Part shown: piece after piece, positions 44,720 to 53,749 of the stretch
Layout: each line of letters begins with the position of its first letter
Numbering within the stretch: position 1 is the stretch's first letter
Source: Pseudooctadecabacter jejudonensis
GTDB taxonomy: Bacteria > Pseudomonadota > Alphaproteobacteria > Rhodobacterales > Rhodobacteraceae
Length of the DNA: 64,000 bases
Assembly (NCBI RefSeq): GCF_900172275.1
Contig: NZ_FWFT01000005.1
Location: 1-64,000, forward strand
Direction of reading: 5' to 3'
Notes under the pieces: model-generated
The model's input: only the letters and a program-made list of their open reading frames with translations
Databases searched by the model: none
What the model was told of the DNA's origin: nothing
Position numbers and translations under genes: made by a program

Positions 44720-45166
44720 TTGTGGCCAGATCGCCACCTCATGGCCCCCAAACACCCACGGGCCCCGCGTCCTCATCGATATATGGTTGATCCGACCGCG
44801 TTCTTTTTGGCGGTGATCGGCGCGCCCCTGTTGGTCACGTTGGCCACCTTTTGGCTCGTCGTGCCACCCTTTGCTCTGGTGATGGGCGGACCCGTTTATC
44901 TGATTTTCGCCATCCCTGTTTTGCTGTGGGATATACCGCGGCACGAACCAACCTTCGCGCGGTTGGCGTGGCTCGGCTTTGGCGCGGCGATGGTGGTTGC
45001 GGCCTTGATGGCCCTCTTCGGGCGCATCCTCCCCGCCTCGGGTCTGGATCAGGCCGCAGCCCTGTACGCTATCATGGGCGCCATCATCGGTCCTCTTTGG
45101 GGGGGCTTCGCTGCCCCCCTCTACCTCAAATTCCGGCGTGCGTCTTGCGCGCAGCCCATTGCCTGA
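44720..45166 (+). CDS. Membrane protein, probable GbsR target
   Basis: About 148 residues, three or four hydrophobic helices after a basic N-terminus (PKHPRAPRPHRYMVDP). Not recognised by family. The start is uncertain: TTG 44720 has AAGGA 8 bases upstream, ATG 44741 has none, and ATG 44687 would lie inside the operator. The C-terminal part MGAIIGPLWGGFAAPLYLKF closes the last helix. It lies downstream of a perfect GbsR-type palindrome, so it should be controlled by that regulator. Confidence 0.7.
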   Translation: MWPDRHLMAPKHPRAPRPHRYMVDPTAFFLAVIGAPLLVTLATFWLVVPPFALVMGGPVYLIFAIPVLLWDIPRHEPTFARLAWLGFGAAMVVAALMALFGRILPASGLDQAAALYAIMGAIIGPLWGGFAAPLYLKFRRASCAQPIA

Positions 45167-45188
45167 CCTCTTAGAAAGGAGACTTAAA

Positions 45189-45578
45189 ATGCCCCTCGCA
45201 TCCTTTGCAATTGCCGCCTATGTCCTGCTGTCCCTCGCAGCCCTGTGTGCCCTCGGCTGGATGATCTTAAAGATCGGCACCCTCCTGGGCGACTGCCCCG
45301 CCGCACAGGCCCGCGCCAAAGCGGCCAGCGTGACCATCGCCACCGGTTATCTTGCAATCGGGGCGGGCGGTATCGTGATCGGCGGCGCAGTTGCGGTTTT
45401 CGTGGCGCCCGCCATCGCCCCCCTCTTTGCTGTCTTGGGATTTGTCATCCTGTGTCTGGGCCTGGGCTTCAGCAATGCCATATCAACCCTGCGCGCGGTC
45501 ATCGCACCGCCTCAGCAGGTCGGGCCCCAGGCCCCCAAAGCCGATCCGTTTGCTGACGCACCACCGCCAGCAGTCTAA
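45189..45578 (+). CDS. Small membrane protein, unknown
   Basis: A 129-residue protein with three hydrophobic segments and a Pro-rich C-terminal tail (PPQQVGPQAPKADPFADAPPP). AAAGGAG precedes the ATG with ideal spacing, so translation is well supported. It begins 22 bases after the preceding membrane gene and is likely in the same GbsR-controlled transcript. The function is unknown. Confidence 0.75.
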   Translation: MPLASFAIAAYVLLSLAALCALGWMILKIGTLLGDCPAAQARAKAASVTIATGYLAIGAGGIVIGGAVAVFVAPAIAPLFAVLGFVILCLGLGFSNAISTLRAVIAPPQQVGPQAPKADPFADAPPPAV

Positions 45579-45590
45579 CCAAGACAACAA

Positions 45591-45627
45591 GCCGCTCCCG
45601 GCAACCATCGGGCGCGGCCTTTCTTTC
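45591..45627 (+). terminator. Intrinsic terminator-like stem-loop
   Basis: GCCGC-T-CCCG (45591-45600) pairs with CGGG-C-GCGGC (45609-45618), followed by CTTTCTTTC. One internal mismatch is present. It ends the GbsR-linked membrane gene unit. Confidence 0.65.
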
Positions 45628-45655
45628 ATCTGACCCGAAAAACTCCCGCCGGAGG
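45624..45655 (+). repeat. Gene-end repeat, copy 2 (long form)
   Basis: TTTCATCTGACCCGAAAAAC continues with TCCCGCCGGAGG. The whole 31-base unit recurs inverted at 57051-57082 with one difference. It lies between the converging ends of the membrane gene and gshA. Confidence 0.75.
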
Positions 45656-45684
45656 CTCCGACCAGCGCCACGCATACCGCCGGC

Positions 45685-47055
45685 TCAGTAAGAATACGCC
45701 GCGTAAATCTGGCTCAGATCGCCGCCCCACTCGCCGTTGTAGGCGTCCAGCAATTCATCCGCCGGCGTTTTGCCGCTTTCGATGCTTTCTTTCAGCGCGT
45801 TCAGGAAATGCGTCTCGTCCGGCACCAAACCACCGGCGCCGGGCATGGCGCGGTTTTTCAACCCGGTCTCGGCAATCGCCACAACCTCCCGTGCGATGTC
45901 ATGCATCGATTGCCCCCCAACGGTGGCTTGCAATCCATGTACGGACGCCTCAACCCGCCACGCCTCACGCGTCTGCGCATCCCAACCCTTGCACAGGTCA
46001 TAGGCCGCATCCAAGGCCTCCTGGTCGTAGGTCAGACCAACCCAAAACGCAGGCAATGCACACAGCCGCCGCCACGGGCCGCCATCGGCCCCGCGCATCT
46101 CAATGAACTTCTTCAACCGCGCCTCGGGGAAGGCTGTCGTCAGATGATCCGCCCAGTCCGAAAGGGTCGGCGTCTCACCGGGCAGGGCGGGCAACTCACC
46201 CTTCAGGAAGTCGCGGAACGACTGCCCCAAAGCATCCACATATTCACCATCGCGGTAGACGAAATACATCGGCACATCGAGGGCGTATTCCACCCAGGCC
46301 TCAAACCCGAAGCCTTCGTCAAACACAAACGGCAACATGCCCGTCCGGCTGTCGTCCAGATGGCGCCAGATCCGGCTGCGCCAGCTTTTGTGACCGTTGG
46401 GCGCACCCTCAAAAAACGGCGAATTGGCAAACAGGGCCGTCGCCACAGGCTGCAACGCCAGGGCCACACGCATCTTTTGCACCATGTCCGCCTCGGATGA
46501 GAAATCGAGGTTCACCTGAACCGTGCAGGTTCGCCGCATCATCATTTTGCCGCTGGTGCCGACCGTGTCCATATAGGCATCCATCAGCTTATAACGTCCC
46601 TTGGGCATCAGCGGCATTTCATCGTGGGACCATTCGGGTGCCGCACCCAGACCGATAAAGCCCACGCCAATCTCATCCGCGATGGATTTGACTTCCGCCA
46701 AATGGCTGTTCACCTCGTCGCAGGTTTGGTGGATCGTCTCAACAGGCGCGCCCGACAACTCCAACGCACCGCCCGGTTCAAGGGATACATTGGCCCCGTC
46801 CTTTTCCAACCCGATCAGATGTCCGGCTTCGGTTACAGGCGCCCAGCCGTAGCGGTCACGCAAACCGCTCAACACGGCCTCGATAGATCGCTCCCCCGCG
46901 AAGGGCAGGGGTTTGTGGCCGTCCACGCAGTAGCCGAATTTTTCGTGCTCGGTGCCAATGCGCCAATCGGCCTTGGGCTTGCAGCCCTCTGCCAGATATT
47001 CGGCCAGTTGTTCGTGACGTTCGATCGGACCGCCGCCGGATTGTGGAATAGACAT
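45685..47055 (-). CDS. gshA: Glutamate-cysteine ligase
   Basis: A 456-residue ligase of the plant/alphaproteobacterial type (GCS2 family), joining glutamate and cysteine for glutathione. It carries RIGTEHEKFGYCVDG near the N-terminus, SLEPGGALELSG, and CTVQVNLDFSSEADMVQKMR, characteristic of this class. The start is the ATG giving MSIPQSGG. Three TTGACA copies lie just upstream (47111-47143). gshB is not in the window. Confidence 0.94.
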   Translation of the reverse strand: MSIPQSGGGPIERHEQLAEYLAEGCKPKADWRIGTEHEKFGYCVDGHKPLPFAGERSIEAVLSGLRDRYGWAPVTEAGHLIGLEKDGANVSLEPGGALELSGAPVETIHQTCDEVNSHLAEVKSIADEIGVGFIGLGAAPEWSHDEMPLMPKGRYKLMDAYMDTVGTSGKMMMRRTCTVQVNLDFSSEADMVQKMRVALALQPVATALFANSPFFEGAPNGHKSWRSRIWRHLDDSRTGMLPFVFDEGFGFEAWVEYALDVPMYFVYRDGEYVDALGQSFRDFLKGELPALPGETPTLSDWADHLTTAFPEARLKKFIEMRGADGGPWRRLCALPAFWVGLTYDQEALDAAYDLCKGWDAQTREAWRVEASVHGLQATVGGQSMHDIAREVVAIAETGLKNRAMPGAGGLVPDETHFLNALKESIESGKTPADELLDAYNGEWGGDLSQIYAAYSY

Positions 47056-47110
47056 ATAGGGCGCTCCGTTTCGTGTGTGGGTGTCCACCGTTCGCAAGGT
47101 GGGTCGCCGG

Positions 47111-47143
47111 TGTCAATGACAGAGTGTCAACACTTCCTGTCAA
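47111..47143 (-). promoter_or_regulatory. Three direct TTGACA repeats before gshA
   Basis: On the minus strand TTGACA occurs at 47143-47138, 47130-47125 and 47116-47111, 13 and 14 bases apart. TGTCA-A-TGACA and AGTGT-CA-ACACT dyads overlap them. One copy may be the gshA -35 element; the array could also be an operator. Confidence 0.45.
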
Positions 47144-47649
47144 TTTAACTGTCTGTAAGGCCGATGGTCCGGCGCCATCCAGACGGTCATCTGCGCAGGT
47201 TTTTTGCGGTGCAACACAGACAACATATGTTCGGTGTTCAGGCCGGGCAGGGCGGTGAAGGCATCAAACAGCACCTCAACCCCTTTGGCATCGGTCGGAA
47301 TGTCGATGAAATGACCGTCGCGGTTGATCAGCCGCCAGGCAGGCGCAGGCGTCACATCCAACTGAACCATCAGATCTAGATCAGCCACGCCGCCGTCCTC
47401 AGGTCCCAAATAGGTCACGCGCCGTTCGTCCAGGACGACAACACCCGGCCCGTCAGATGTCCCCCGAAACCGCACCTTTTGCGCCGCCGACACCGCAAAA
47501 CCCGCCGCCACGACGGCCAGCCCCCAGCCGATCCAAGCCACAATGCCAAAGAACGCCATGCCCCACCAAATGCCGATCCCGATCAGGGCCAGCGCAAACA
47601 GAACCTCGCGCCAGCGCCACGCCAGGGTTTTGACTTCGGGTCGGATCAT
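47140..47649 (-). CDS. Membrane protein, unknown function
   Basis: A 169-residue protein with two hydrophobic helices near the N-terminus (about 15-58) and a C-terminal domain of beta character (VVLDERRVTYLGPEDGGVADLDLMVQLDV). No family is recognised. Its ATG overlaps the GNAT gene stop (ATGA), making it the third gene of the rsmE-led unit on the minus strand. Its stop overlaps the TTGACA array. Confidence 0.72.
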   Translation of the reverse strand: MIRPEVKTLAWRWREVLFALALIGIGIWWGMAFFGIVAWIGWGLAVVAAGFAVSAAQKVRFRGTSDGPGVVVLDERRVTYLGPEDGGVADLDLMVQLDVTPAPAWRLINRDGHFIDIPTDAKGVEVLFDAFTALPGLNTEHMLSVLHRKKPAQMTVWMAPDHRPYRQLN

Positions 47650-48485
47650 CGCGGGGTCTGCCCATCTTGGAACATGATCAAGGCAAAGTCTCCAATTGGC
47701 TGAAACCCGATGGCCTCATACGCGGCCAGCGCCGAAGGGTCATTCGCAAACAAAATGGCCCGTCTGGCCCCTTCCGCACGTGCCGCCTGCAAATGCAACG
47801 CAACCGCCCGCCGCGCCAAGCCGCGCCCGCGCAACGCGGGCGGCGTGTACACACCGCCCACCTGCACCACATCATCCACCCAAGCGTTGAACCCTGTCAT
47901 TGACACTGGCGCGTCGCCGTCCACCAACAGGCGGTGGCTATCCGCTTCGATATAGGCGCTGATCTCGGCGTCAGCCCGTGCTGGCCCCTTGGCCTCTGGT
48001 TCGCCAAGGATATTGATGGCGTAGTCTGTGCGCCATGGATGAACCACTGTGCGGTCATGTTCGGTCAACGGGCGCAAGGTGCCAACACCGTTTGGTACCT
48101 CCAAAGCCTCCAGATCCAACGCGTAAAGAACCTCAGCCGCGTCCAGATTGGCGACACCGTCACGGATCCCCGCGGCCCGCAACATCGCATTCATCTGCGC
48201 CCCGTGCCCAATCGCCCCGGTGATCGGATGCGGCAAGATATCAACTGCCGCGTGCCAATCGTCTGCCTCCGGCCATTGGGCCATGACAACGCCCGCGCTG
48301 GATTGCGCAATCACGCCCGACACAGGGTCCCCCGTGATCCAATAGGTCATAGCACGGGGGTGATCCGCGCCATCCGGCCCGAATCGCCGAAGGTTGGACA
48401 CCAGAAACACGGATGTCTCGATGTGTGCCAGCAGGAACGCTTCGACCTCTGCGACCTCTTGCGCCGCCACGCGCCGCCAGCTCAC
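47646..48485 (-). CDS. GNAT family N-acetyltransferase, two-domain
   Basis: About 279 residues. The C-terminal half is the GNAT fold: VQVGGVYTPPALRGRGLARRAVALHLQ and AILFANDPSALAAYEAIGFQPIG. The N-terminal half resembles a second, degenerate GNAT-like domain. The start is either GTG 48485, which overlaps the rsmE stop as GTGA and has GGGGG upstream, or ATG 48512. The overlap makes it co-translated with rsmE; its substrate is unknown. Confidence 0.85.
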   Translation of the reverse strand: MSWRRVAAQEVAEVEAFLLAHIETSVFLVSNLRRFGPDGADHPRAMTYWITGDPVSGVIAQSSAGVVMAQWPEADDWHAAVDILPHPITGAIGHGAQMNAMLRAAGIRDGVANLDAAEVLYALDLEALEVPNGVGTLRPLTEHDRTVVHPWRTDYAINILGEPEAKGPARADAEISAYIEADSHRLLVDGDAPVSMTGFNAWVDDVVQVGGVYTPPALRGRGLARRAVALHLQAARAEGARRAILFANDPSALAAYEAIGFQPIGDFALIMFQDGQTPR

Positions 48486-49210
48486 ACCCAGTCCCCCAAG
48501 CGCGCCTGCCATACCGTCAAAGCCGCCACCGCAGCTGTCTCAGCCCGCAGGATGCGCGGCCCCAACGACACCGGCGCGGCCAGGCCTTGCAGCACCTCCC
48601 GCTCCGTATCGGAAAATCCACCCTCCGGCCCAATCACAACGGCCCAGGGGCCTGCGATGACGTCTGGCAAGACGGAAGGGCGTCCTGCCGCCGCCTCATC
48701 GCAAAACAGGATACGCCGTGCGGCGTCCCAGCCGCCCATCAGCGTGCTGAATTTCTCAACCCCAACAACCTCAGGCACAACCAGCGCCTCGCACTGCTCC
48801 GCTGCCTCCACGGCCACCGCCTGCAATTTGTCCAGCCGCACCCGTTTGGCGTCCTGCGTGAAGTCTGTCTGCATCAGCACAATCCGCGCCACGCCCAGCT
48901 CCACTGCCTTTTCCACCATGAACGATAGGCGTTCTTTGCGAATGGGCGCGCAGACCAGCCACAGATCGGGCGGGCCCACCTGCGCCCGCGTCTGCACCTG
49001 GCAGACCAAATCGCCGCCCTTCTTGTTGGCCACTCCAACCCGCGTCTGCCACTCCCCGTCGCGCCCGTTAAACAGCGCCACGGCATCACCCACATCCAGA
49101 CGCATCACCCCGAACAGATAATGCGCCTGATCCCGCGTCAGGCTTACCCTTTGATCTGCCCCCAAAGGATGATCTACATAGAGCCTGATATGATTGCTTT
49201 TCCGTGCCAT
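48482..49210 (-). CDS. rsmE: 16S rRNA (uracil-1498-N3)-methyltransferase
   Basis: A 242-residue SPOUT methyltransferase acting on U1498 of 16S rRNA. The N-terminal PUA-like part includes RDQAHYLFGVMRLDVGD; the trefoil knot contains VVIGPEGGFSDTE and SLGPRILRAETA, the SAM site. The start is the ATG giving MARKSNHIR. It is divergent from ubiA, the two starts being 11 bases apart. Confidence 0.95.
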   Translation of the reverse strand: MARKSNHIRLYVDHPLGADQRVSLTRDQAHYLFGVMRLDVGDAVALFNGRDGEWQTRVGVANKKGGDLVCQVQTRAQVGPPDLWLVCAPIRKERLSFMVEKAVELGVARIVLMQTDFTQDAKRVRLDKLQAVAVEAAEQCEALVVPEVVGVEKFSTLMGGWDAARRILFCDEAAAGRPSVLPDVIAGPWAVVIGPEGGFSDTEREVLQGLAAPVSLGPRILRAETAAVAALTVWQARLGDWV

Positions 49211-49221
49211 GCGAGGACCAT

Positions 49222-50193
49222 ATGACCCAAGATCACGGGATGCCAGAGGCGACACCACAGGGTCACATCCCCGACAGGTTCAAAGACAGCTGGGTCAATA
49301 CATGGGCGCCAGAGGCCACCCGTCCCTTCCTGCGTCTGTCCCGCGCCGACGCCCCGATCGGCACATGGCTGCTGCTGCTGCCGTGCTGGTGGGGGCTGGC
49401 GCTGGGGATGCTGCACACGGGCACGGCCAGCTTGCACGACGCATGGATCGCGATTGGATGCGCTCTGGGAGCGTTTTTCATGCGTGGGGCAGGGTGCACA
49501 TGGAACGACATCACCGACCGGGACATCGACGCGGGCGTGGAACGCACCCGAAACCGCCCCATTCCCGCCGGTCAGGTGGGGGTGCGCGCGGCGCTGATCT
49601 GGATGGCGCTGCAATCGCTGATCTCGCTGTGCATTTTGCTCACGTTCCACCCGAACGCGGTGCTGCTGGGGGTGGCGTCCCTGATCCCCGTAGCCATCTA
49701 CCCTTTTGCCAAACGGTTCACGTGGTGGCCGCAGGTGTTTCTGGGCCTTGCGTTCAATTGGGGCGCGCTGCTGGCGTGGACGGCCCACACGGGCTCTCTC
49801 GGCTGGCCTGCGGTTGCACTCTATCTGTCCGGCATCGCATGGACGCTTTTCTATGACACCATCTATGCCCACCAAGACGCCGAAGATGACGCGCTGATCG
49901 GCGTGAAATCCACCGCGCGTCTGTTCGGGGACAAAACACCGACGGCCTTGCGCCTGTTTATGGTGGCCACTGTGGTTCTGATGGGCGTGGCCGTCGTGCT
50001 GGCGGGGCTGAACGCCAATGCATTGGCGTTGGTTGTGGCCCTCGGCGGGCCGTGGGCCATGGGTTGGCATCTGGCGTGGCAGCTGCGCACATTTGATGCC
50101 GACGATGGGCCGGGCCTCTTGCGGCTCTTCCGGTCGAACCGAAACGCGGGCCTGCTTCCTGTGCTGTTTTTCGCCATTGCCTTGTGGCTATGA
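49222..50193 (+). CDS. ubiA: 4-hydroxybenzoate polyprenyltransferase
   Basis: A 323-residue membrane enzyme that attaches the polyprenyl chain to 4-hydroxybenzoate in ubiquinone synthesis. Both Asp-rich loops are present: NDITDRDID (near residue 95) and YDTIYAHQDAEDD (near 210), within eight or nine helices. GAGGACCAT precedes ATG 49222. It uses the product of the synthase at 15156. Only ubiA of the later ubi genes is present here. Confidence 0.95.
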   Translation: MTQDHGMPEATPQGHIPDRFKDSWVNTWAPEATRPFLRLSRADAPIGTWLLLLPCWWGLALGMLHTGTASLHDAWIAIGCALGAFFMRGAGCTWNDITDRDIDAGVERTRNRPIPAGQVGVRAALIWMALQSLISLCILLTFHPNAVLLGVASLIPVAIYPFAKRFTWWPQVFLGLAFNWGALLAWTAHTGSLGWPAVALYLSGIAWTLFYDTIYAHQDAEDDALIGVKSTARLFGDKTPTALRLFMVATVVLMGVAVVLAGLNANALALVVALGGPWAMGWHLAWQLRTFDADDGPGLLRLFRSNRNAGLLPVLFFAIALWL

Positions 50194-50251
50194 TTGAAGT
50201 GTTGACGCGAACCCCCTAATCACGGGGCAACAGGTTTCAAAGGATCCGTTC

Positions 50252-52156
50252 ATGCGGCTTTCAGAACTTTTTGTACGACTGGGCGCATTCGCTGTCGCCG
50301 CGATCATCTGCGTGTTCGGCGCCAACTTCGCCGTCGCCACAGTTGAAGACCGGTCCGTAAAGGCGGTGCAGGCCGCGCTGATCACCAACGGGCACGACTT
50401 CGCCACCGTGCTGGGCGACGGGTTGCAAGTCATTCTGGAAGGCGAGGCCCCGACCGAGGCCAATAGATTTCGCGCCATTTCCACCGCAGGCTCCATGGTC
50501 GACGCCAGCCGTGTGATCGACAATATGTCCGTCACCCCGTCCGAGGCGCTGCAGGCCCCCGAGTTCTCCATGGAAATCCTGCGCAACGACAGCGGCATCT
50601 CCCTTATCGGGCTGATCCCCGCTGCAACAGACCGTGAGGCGCTGACCGAAACCTTGGCCGATCTCGCCGGTCAGGACGCCAACTTTGCCGACTTCCTGGA
50701 AACGGCAGACTACGACGTGCCTGCCGGTTGGGACAATTCCGTAGACTTCGCCCTGCGCGCGCTGGAACAACTGCCGCGCTCAAAAATCTCTGTGCGGGCC
50801 GGCCGCGTCGCGGTCGAGGCGATCTCGGATTCCGCCGAAGAAAAGGCGCGGTTTGAAAACGATCTGCGCCGTATCACCCCGCAAGGCCAGCTCGTGACGC
50901 TGGACATCATGGCGCCCCGTCAGGTCGTGTCGCCCTTTGTGACTCGGTTCATCAAAGACGCGGATGGCGCGCGCTTTGACAGCTGTGTCGCCGATACGCC
51001 CGCCGCCGAACGTCGCATCGTGGCCGCAGGGCAGGCGGCAGGCGTCGAAGGCCGCATGGGGTGCACCGTGGCGCTGGGCGCACCCTCGGCGCGCTGGGCC
51101 GATACTGTGACCATGGCTCTTGAGGCGGTGGATGAGCTGGGCGCAGGCACTGTGACAATCTCGGACACGCAGGTGACGCTCGTGGCGCAGCCGGGCGCAG
51201 TCGAAGGCCTGTTTGACCGTGTCGCGGGGGAGCTCGAAAACGCGCTGCCCGAATCCTTCGCGCTTGAGGCCGTGTTGCCCGCAGCCCCCACGCCCGGCAA
51301 CGAAGGCCCCCCGCAATTCATCGCCACGCTCAGCCCCGAAGGCCTTGTGCAACTGCGGGGCCGTGTGTCTGATGAACTGCTGAACACCACCGCCGAAAAC
51401 TTCGCCCGCGCGAAATTCGGGTCCAACGACATCTCCATGGCGACACGCGTCGTCGATGGCCTGCCCCGTGAATGGGCCGTGCGTGTGCTCGCGGGGGTTG
51501 AGGCCCTGTCGTCGCTGTCAAACGGGTCGGTCACGGTCGAGCCTGAAAACATGATCGTGCGCGGCAACTCAGGCATCGAAGACGCAGGCGGGATCATCAG
51601 CCGTCTCTTGATCGACAAACTGGGCAGCACCGCAGATTTTCAGGTCGACGTCACCTATGTTGAGGCCCTCGATCCCATCGCGGCCCTTCCCACCGAGGAA
51701 GAGTGTCTGGCCCAAATCACCGCCGCAACCTCCTCGCGCAAAATCACGTTTGACCCGGGGTCCGCCAACATCGCAGGCGAAGGCGCGTCGATCCTTGATG
51801 ACATCGCCGAGATCCTTCAGCGGTGCCCCGACAAGCGCATTGAGGTCGCAGGCTACACCGACAGCCAAGGCTCCGAGAGCGGGAACCAACGTCTCAGCCA
51901 GCAGCGCGCCGATGCCGTTCTTGATGCCCTGCGGATCCGCCGCGTGCCGGTCGCCGCCTTCCGCGCCGTGGGATACGGCGAAGAAAACCCGATCGCCGAC
52001 AACGAGACCGAAGAAGGCCGTGAGGCCAATCGCCGGATTGAGTTTACTTTGATCACGTCCGAGAGTACCGAAGAACCCACCGCCCTCGAACAGATCGAGG
52101 CCGAAGCAGCGGCGGCGGACGCTGCCGAAGACGACGCAGAAGAGGCCAGCGAATGA
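50252..52156 (+). CDS. OmpA-family peptidoglycan-binding protein with N-terminal repeats
   Basis: A 634-residue protein with a membrane segment (about 10-30), a long middle part with BON-like beta-alpha repeats (for example SVTPSEALQAPEFSMEIL, FIATLSPEGLVQLRGRVSDE), and a C-terminal OmpA domain (KITFDPGSANIAGEG, EVAGYTDSQGSESGNQ, RRIEFTL). The tail is acidic and Ala/Glu-rich. It should span from the inner membrane to peptidoglycan. The next gene overlaps it by 4 bases, so the two work together. Confidence 0.88.
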   Translation: MRLSELFVRLGAFAVAAIICVFGANFAVATVEDRSVKAVQAALITNGHDFATVLGDGLQVILEGEAPTEANRFRAISTAGSMVDASRVIDNMSVTPSEALQAPEFSMEILRNDSGISLIGLIPAATDREALTETLADLAGQDANFADFLETADYDVPAGWDNSVDFALRALEQLPRSKISVRAGRVAVEAISDSAEEKARFENDLRRITPQGQLVTLDIMAPRQVVSPFVTRFIKDADGARFDSCVADTPAAERRIVAAGQAAGVEGRMGCTVALGAPSARWADTVTMALEAVDELGAGTVTISDTQVTLVAQPGAVEGLFDRVAGELENALPESFALEAVLPAAPTPGNEGPPQFIATLSPEGLVQLRGRVSDELLNTTAENFARAKFGSNDISMATRVVDGLPREWAVRVLAGVEALSSLSNGSVTVEPENMIVRGNSGIEDAGGIISRLLIDKLGSTADFQVDVTYVEALDPIAALPTEEECLAQITAATSSRKITFDPGSANIAGEGASILDDIAEILQRCPDKRIEVAGYTDSQGSESGNQRLSQQRADAVLDALRIRRVPVAAFRAVGYGEENPIADNETEEGREANRRIEFTLITSESTEEPTALEQIEAEAAAADAAEDDAEEASE

Positions 52157-52479
52157 ACAGAACCGAATTCATTGTCGCCACGGCAATTATCCTCTTTGTG
52201 GCGTTCTGTCTGGGGTGGTTTGCCAGCTGGCTGATCAACCGTTTCACCCGCGTCTCCAAAGCCGAAGTGGGGGAATTGGACCGCATGGCGCAAGCCCTGC
52301 ACGAAGCCGAAGAAACCCGCGATCAGGCGATCACCTATCTGCAACAACGTGAGGCCGAGATTACCAACCAGCTCAGCCAGACAGAGGCAGAATTGCGCGC
52401 CGCCATGGACGGTCTGCGCGACGCCCGCCAAGAAGCCGAGGAGTTGCGCAGCCAACTGTCGGGCCAACGCGCAGGTTAA
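52153..52479 (+). CDS. Membrane-anchored coiled-coil protein
   Basis: A 108-residue protein with one N-terminal helix (about 7-29) and a continuous heptad-like coiled coil (SKAEVGELDRMAQALHEAEETRD... to the end). It is coupled to the OmpA-type gene through ATGA, which suggests a physical partner in the envelope. No family name is known to me. Confidence 0.75.
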   Translation: MNRTEFIVATAIILFVAFCLGWFASWLINRFTRVSKAEVGELDRMAQALHEAEETRDQAITYLQQREAEITNQLSQTEAELRAAMDGLRDARQEAEELRSQLSGQRAG

Positions 52480-52494
52480 ACGTAGGCTGAACGC

Positions 52495-52527
52495 AAAAAG
52501 GGCGACCACAGTGGCCGCCCCATTTTA
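52495..52527. terminator. Intrinsic terminator between converging genes
   Basis: GGGCG-A-CCA (52500-52508) pairs with TGG-C-CGCCC (52512-52520), flanked by AAAAA on the left and CATTTTAC on the right, so it can serve both strands. Confidence 0.72.
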
Positions 52528-52548
52528 CTCATTACTCAAACAAAGCGG

Positions 52549-53124
52549 TTAGCGTTCGAACATCAACCGCACCGTCACGGGTGTGGACCGTGTGATGCTG
52601 TCGAGGCTTGCCAACTCCTGCAGCGCGTCGATACCGCTGTCGATGCCCAATTCGTCTGTGGCCAGAAACAGCATGTCATTTGTCGTCACCATGACGCTGC
52701 GCGGTGACAGACGGGCGACGAAAACTTCCGTAAAAACCGGAACGTCATTGTCCAAAAAAGCTAGGTTTGCATCCAACTCCATGGTCATCGTCTCCCCTGG
52801 GCGCATGGATGAGATTTCATCCATATCCAGATCTGCAGTCAGCTTGGCGCGCGGCGCATTGGCAAACACATATTCGATCATCCGTTCATTGCGGATGTCG
52901 ATATTGGTGGCGACCCCGGAGAGCGGGATGTCGATGGCAACGGCCCCGTCCCGGCTCACCGTTCCGCTGAGGCCTTCAAAGGTATGCGTCTCACCGATAT
53001 AGGCGTTCTTGACCGATCCAAATGCAAGTCGTGACGCCTCAGCGTCAAGGGTCCAAGTCTGTGCCGTAGCGCCGCTTGCAGCCAAAAGCAGTGCCAACGT
53101 GGCGGAGATGAGTGTGGGTTTCAT
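52549..53124 (-). CDS. YceI-like periplasmic protein
   Basis: A 191-residue protein with a signal peptide ending near GATA (residue 21), then WTLDAEASRLAFGSVKNAY, GLSGTVSRDG and IDIRNERMIEYVF, the YceI lipocalin-like pattern that often binds isoprenoids such as quinones. It is divergent from the ECF sigma gene; the 94-base gap between them contains both promoters. It may therefore be a sigma target, though no consensus site is evident. Confidence 0.85.
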   Translation of the reverse strand: MKPTLISATLALLLAASGATAQTWTLDAEASRLAFGSVKNAYIGETHTFEGLSGTVSRDGAVAIDIPLSGVATNIDIRNERMIEYVFANAPRAKLTADLDMDEISSMRPGETMTMELDANLAFLDNDVPVFTEVFVARLSPRSVMVTTNDMLFLATDELGIDSGIDALQELASLDSITRSTPVTVRLMFER

Positions 53125-53218
53125 GGTGGCCTCCCTAAAAATAAACCTCGGAACACGTCCTCGTTATGAGGGCGATCACTGCTTCAACACGTCGCACTTC
53201 CTGTTTATTCACTTTCTC

Positions 53219-53749
53219 ATGGTTGATTTTTCCAAAGCGCAGTTTGACCAAGCGATGACACAGGCTCTCCCGGCGCTGTGGCGCTTTGCGTTGTCCTTGT
53301 CAGGGTCTTCGGATTTGGCGGACGATTTGTCTCAGAAAACCTGCCTGCGGGCCTTGGAACGGACCAGTCAGGTGTATGACGTCACCGGGGTCAGGCGCTG
53401 GCTTATGACGATTTGTCGATCTGTTTGGTATAATGATTTGCGCGCCAATGCCCTGCGCCAAACCCAATCGCTGGATCCGGCGGCTGGCGTTGATGTGGCG
53501 GCAGATATTTTGCCCACCGAAATGAATATTTACGCCAGAGAGGTGTTTATGTCTGTGATGGCGCTGCCCGAGGCACACAGATCTGTCGTTTTGTTGGTTC
53601 TAATCGAAGGTCACACCTACAAAGAAACAGCTGCCATCTTAGATATACCGATAGGCACGGTGATGAGCCGTCTGTCATCGGCACGCGCGAAACTGAGACC
53701 ACACCTCTCCGATGATCCGATTGTGGTGCGGAAAAAAGGACTAAGATGA
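53219..53749 (+). CDS. ECF RNA polymerase sigma factor
   Basis: A 176-residue sigma-70 family protein with only regions 2 and 4. Region 2 contains SSDLADDLSQKTCLRALER and RRWLMTICRSVWYND; region 4 contains HTYKETAAILDIPIGTVMSRLSSARAKLR. It overlaps the anti-sigma gene by 4 bases. The start is the ATG at 53219 with a poor ribosome binding site; the upstream open frame overlaps the YceI gene and is not coding. Its ECF subgroup could not be fixed. Confidence 0.92.
   Translation: MVDFSKAQFDQAMTQALPALWRFALSLSGSSDLADDLSQKTCLRALERTSQVYDVTGVRRWLMTICRSVWYNDLRANALRQTQSLDPAAGVDVAADILPTEMNIYAREVFMSVMALPEAHRSVVLLVLIEGHTYKETAAILDIPIGTVMSRLSSARAKLRPHLSDDPIVVRKKGLR

Noticed and set aside
53150-53165. EcfG-like promoter GGAAC followed by CGTT before the ECF sigma gene
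   Set aside because: The spacer is only 7 bases where about 16 are required.
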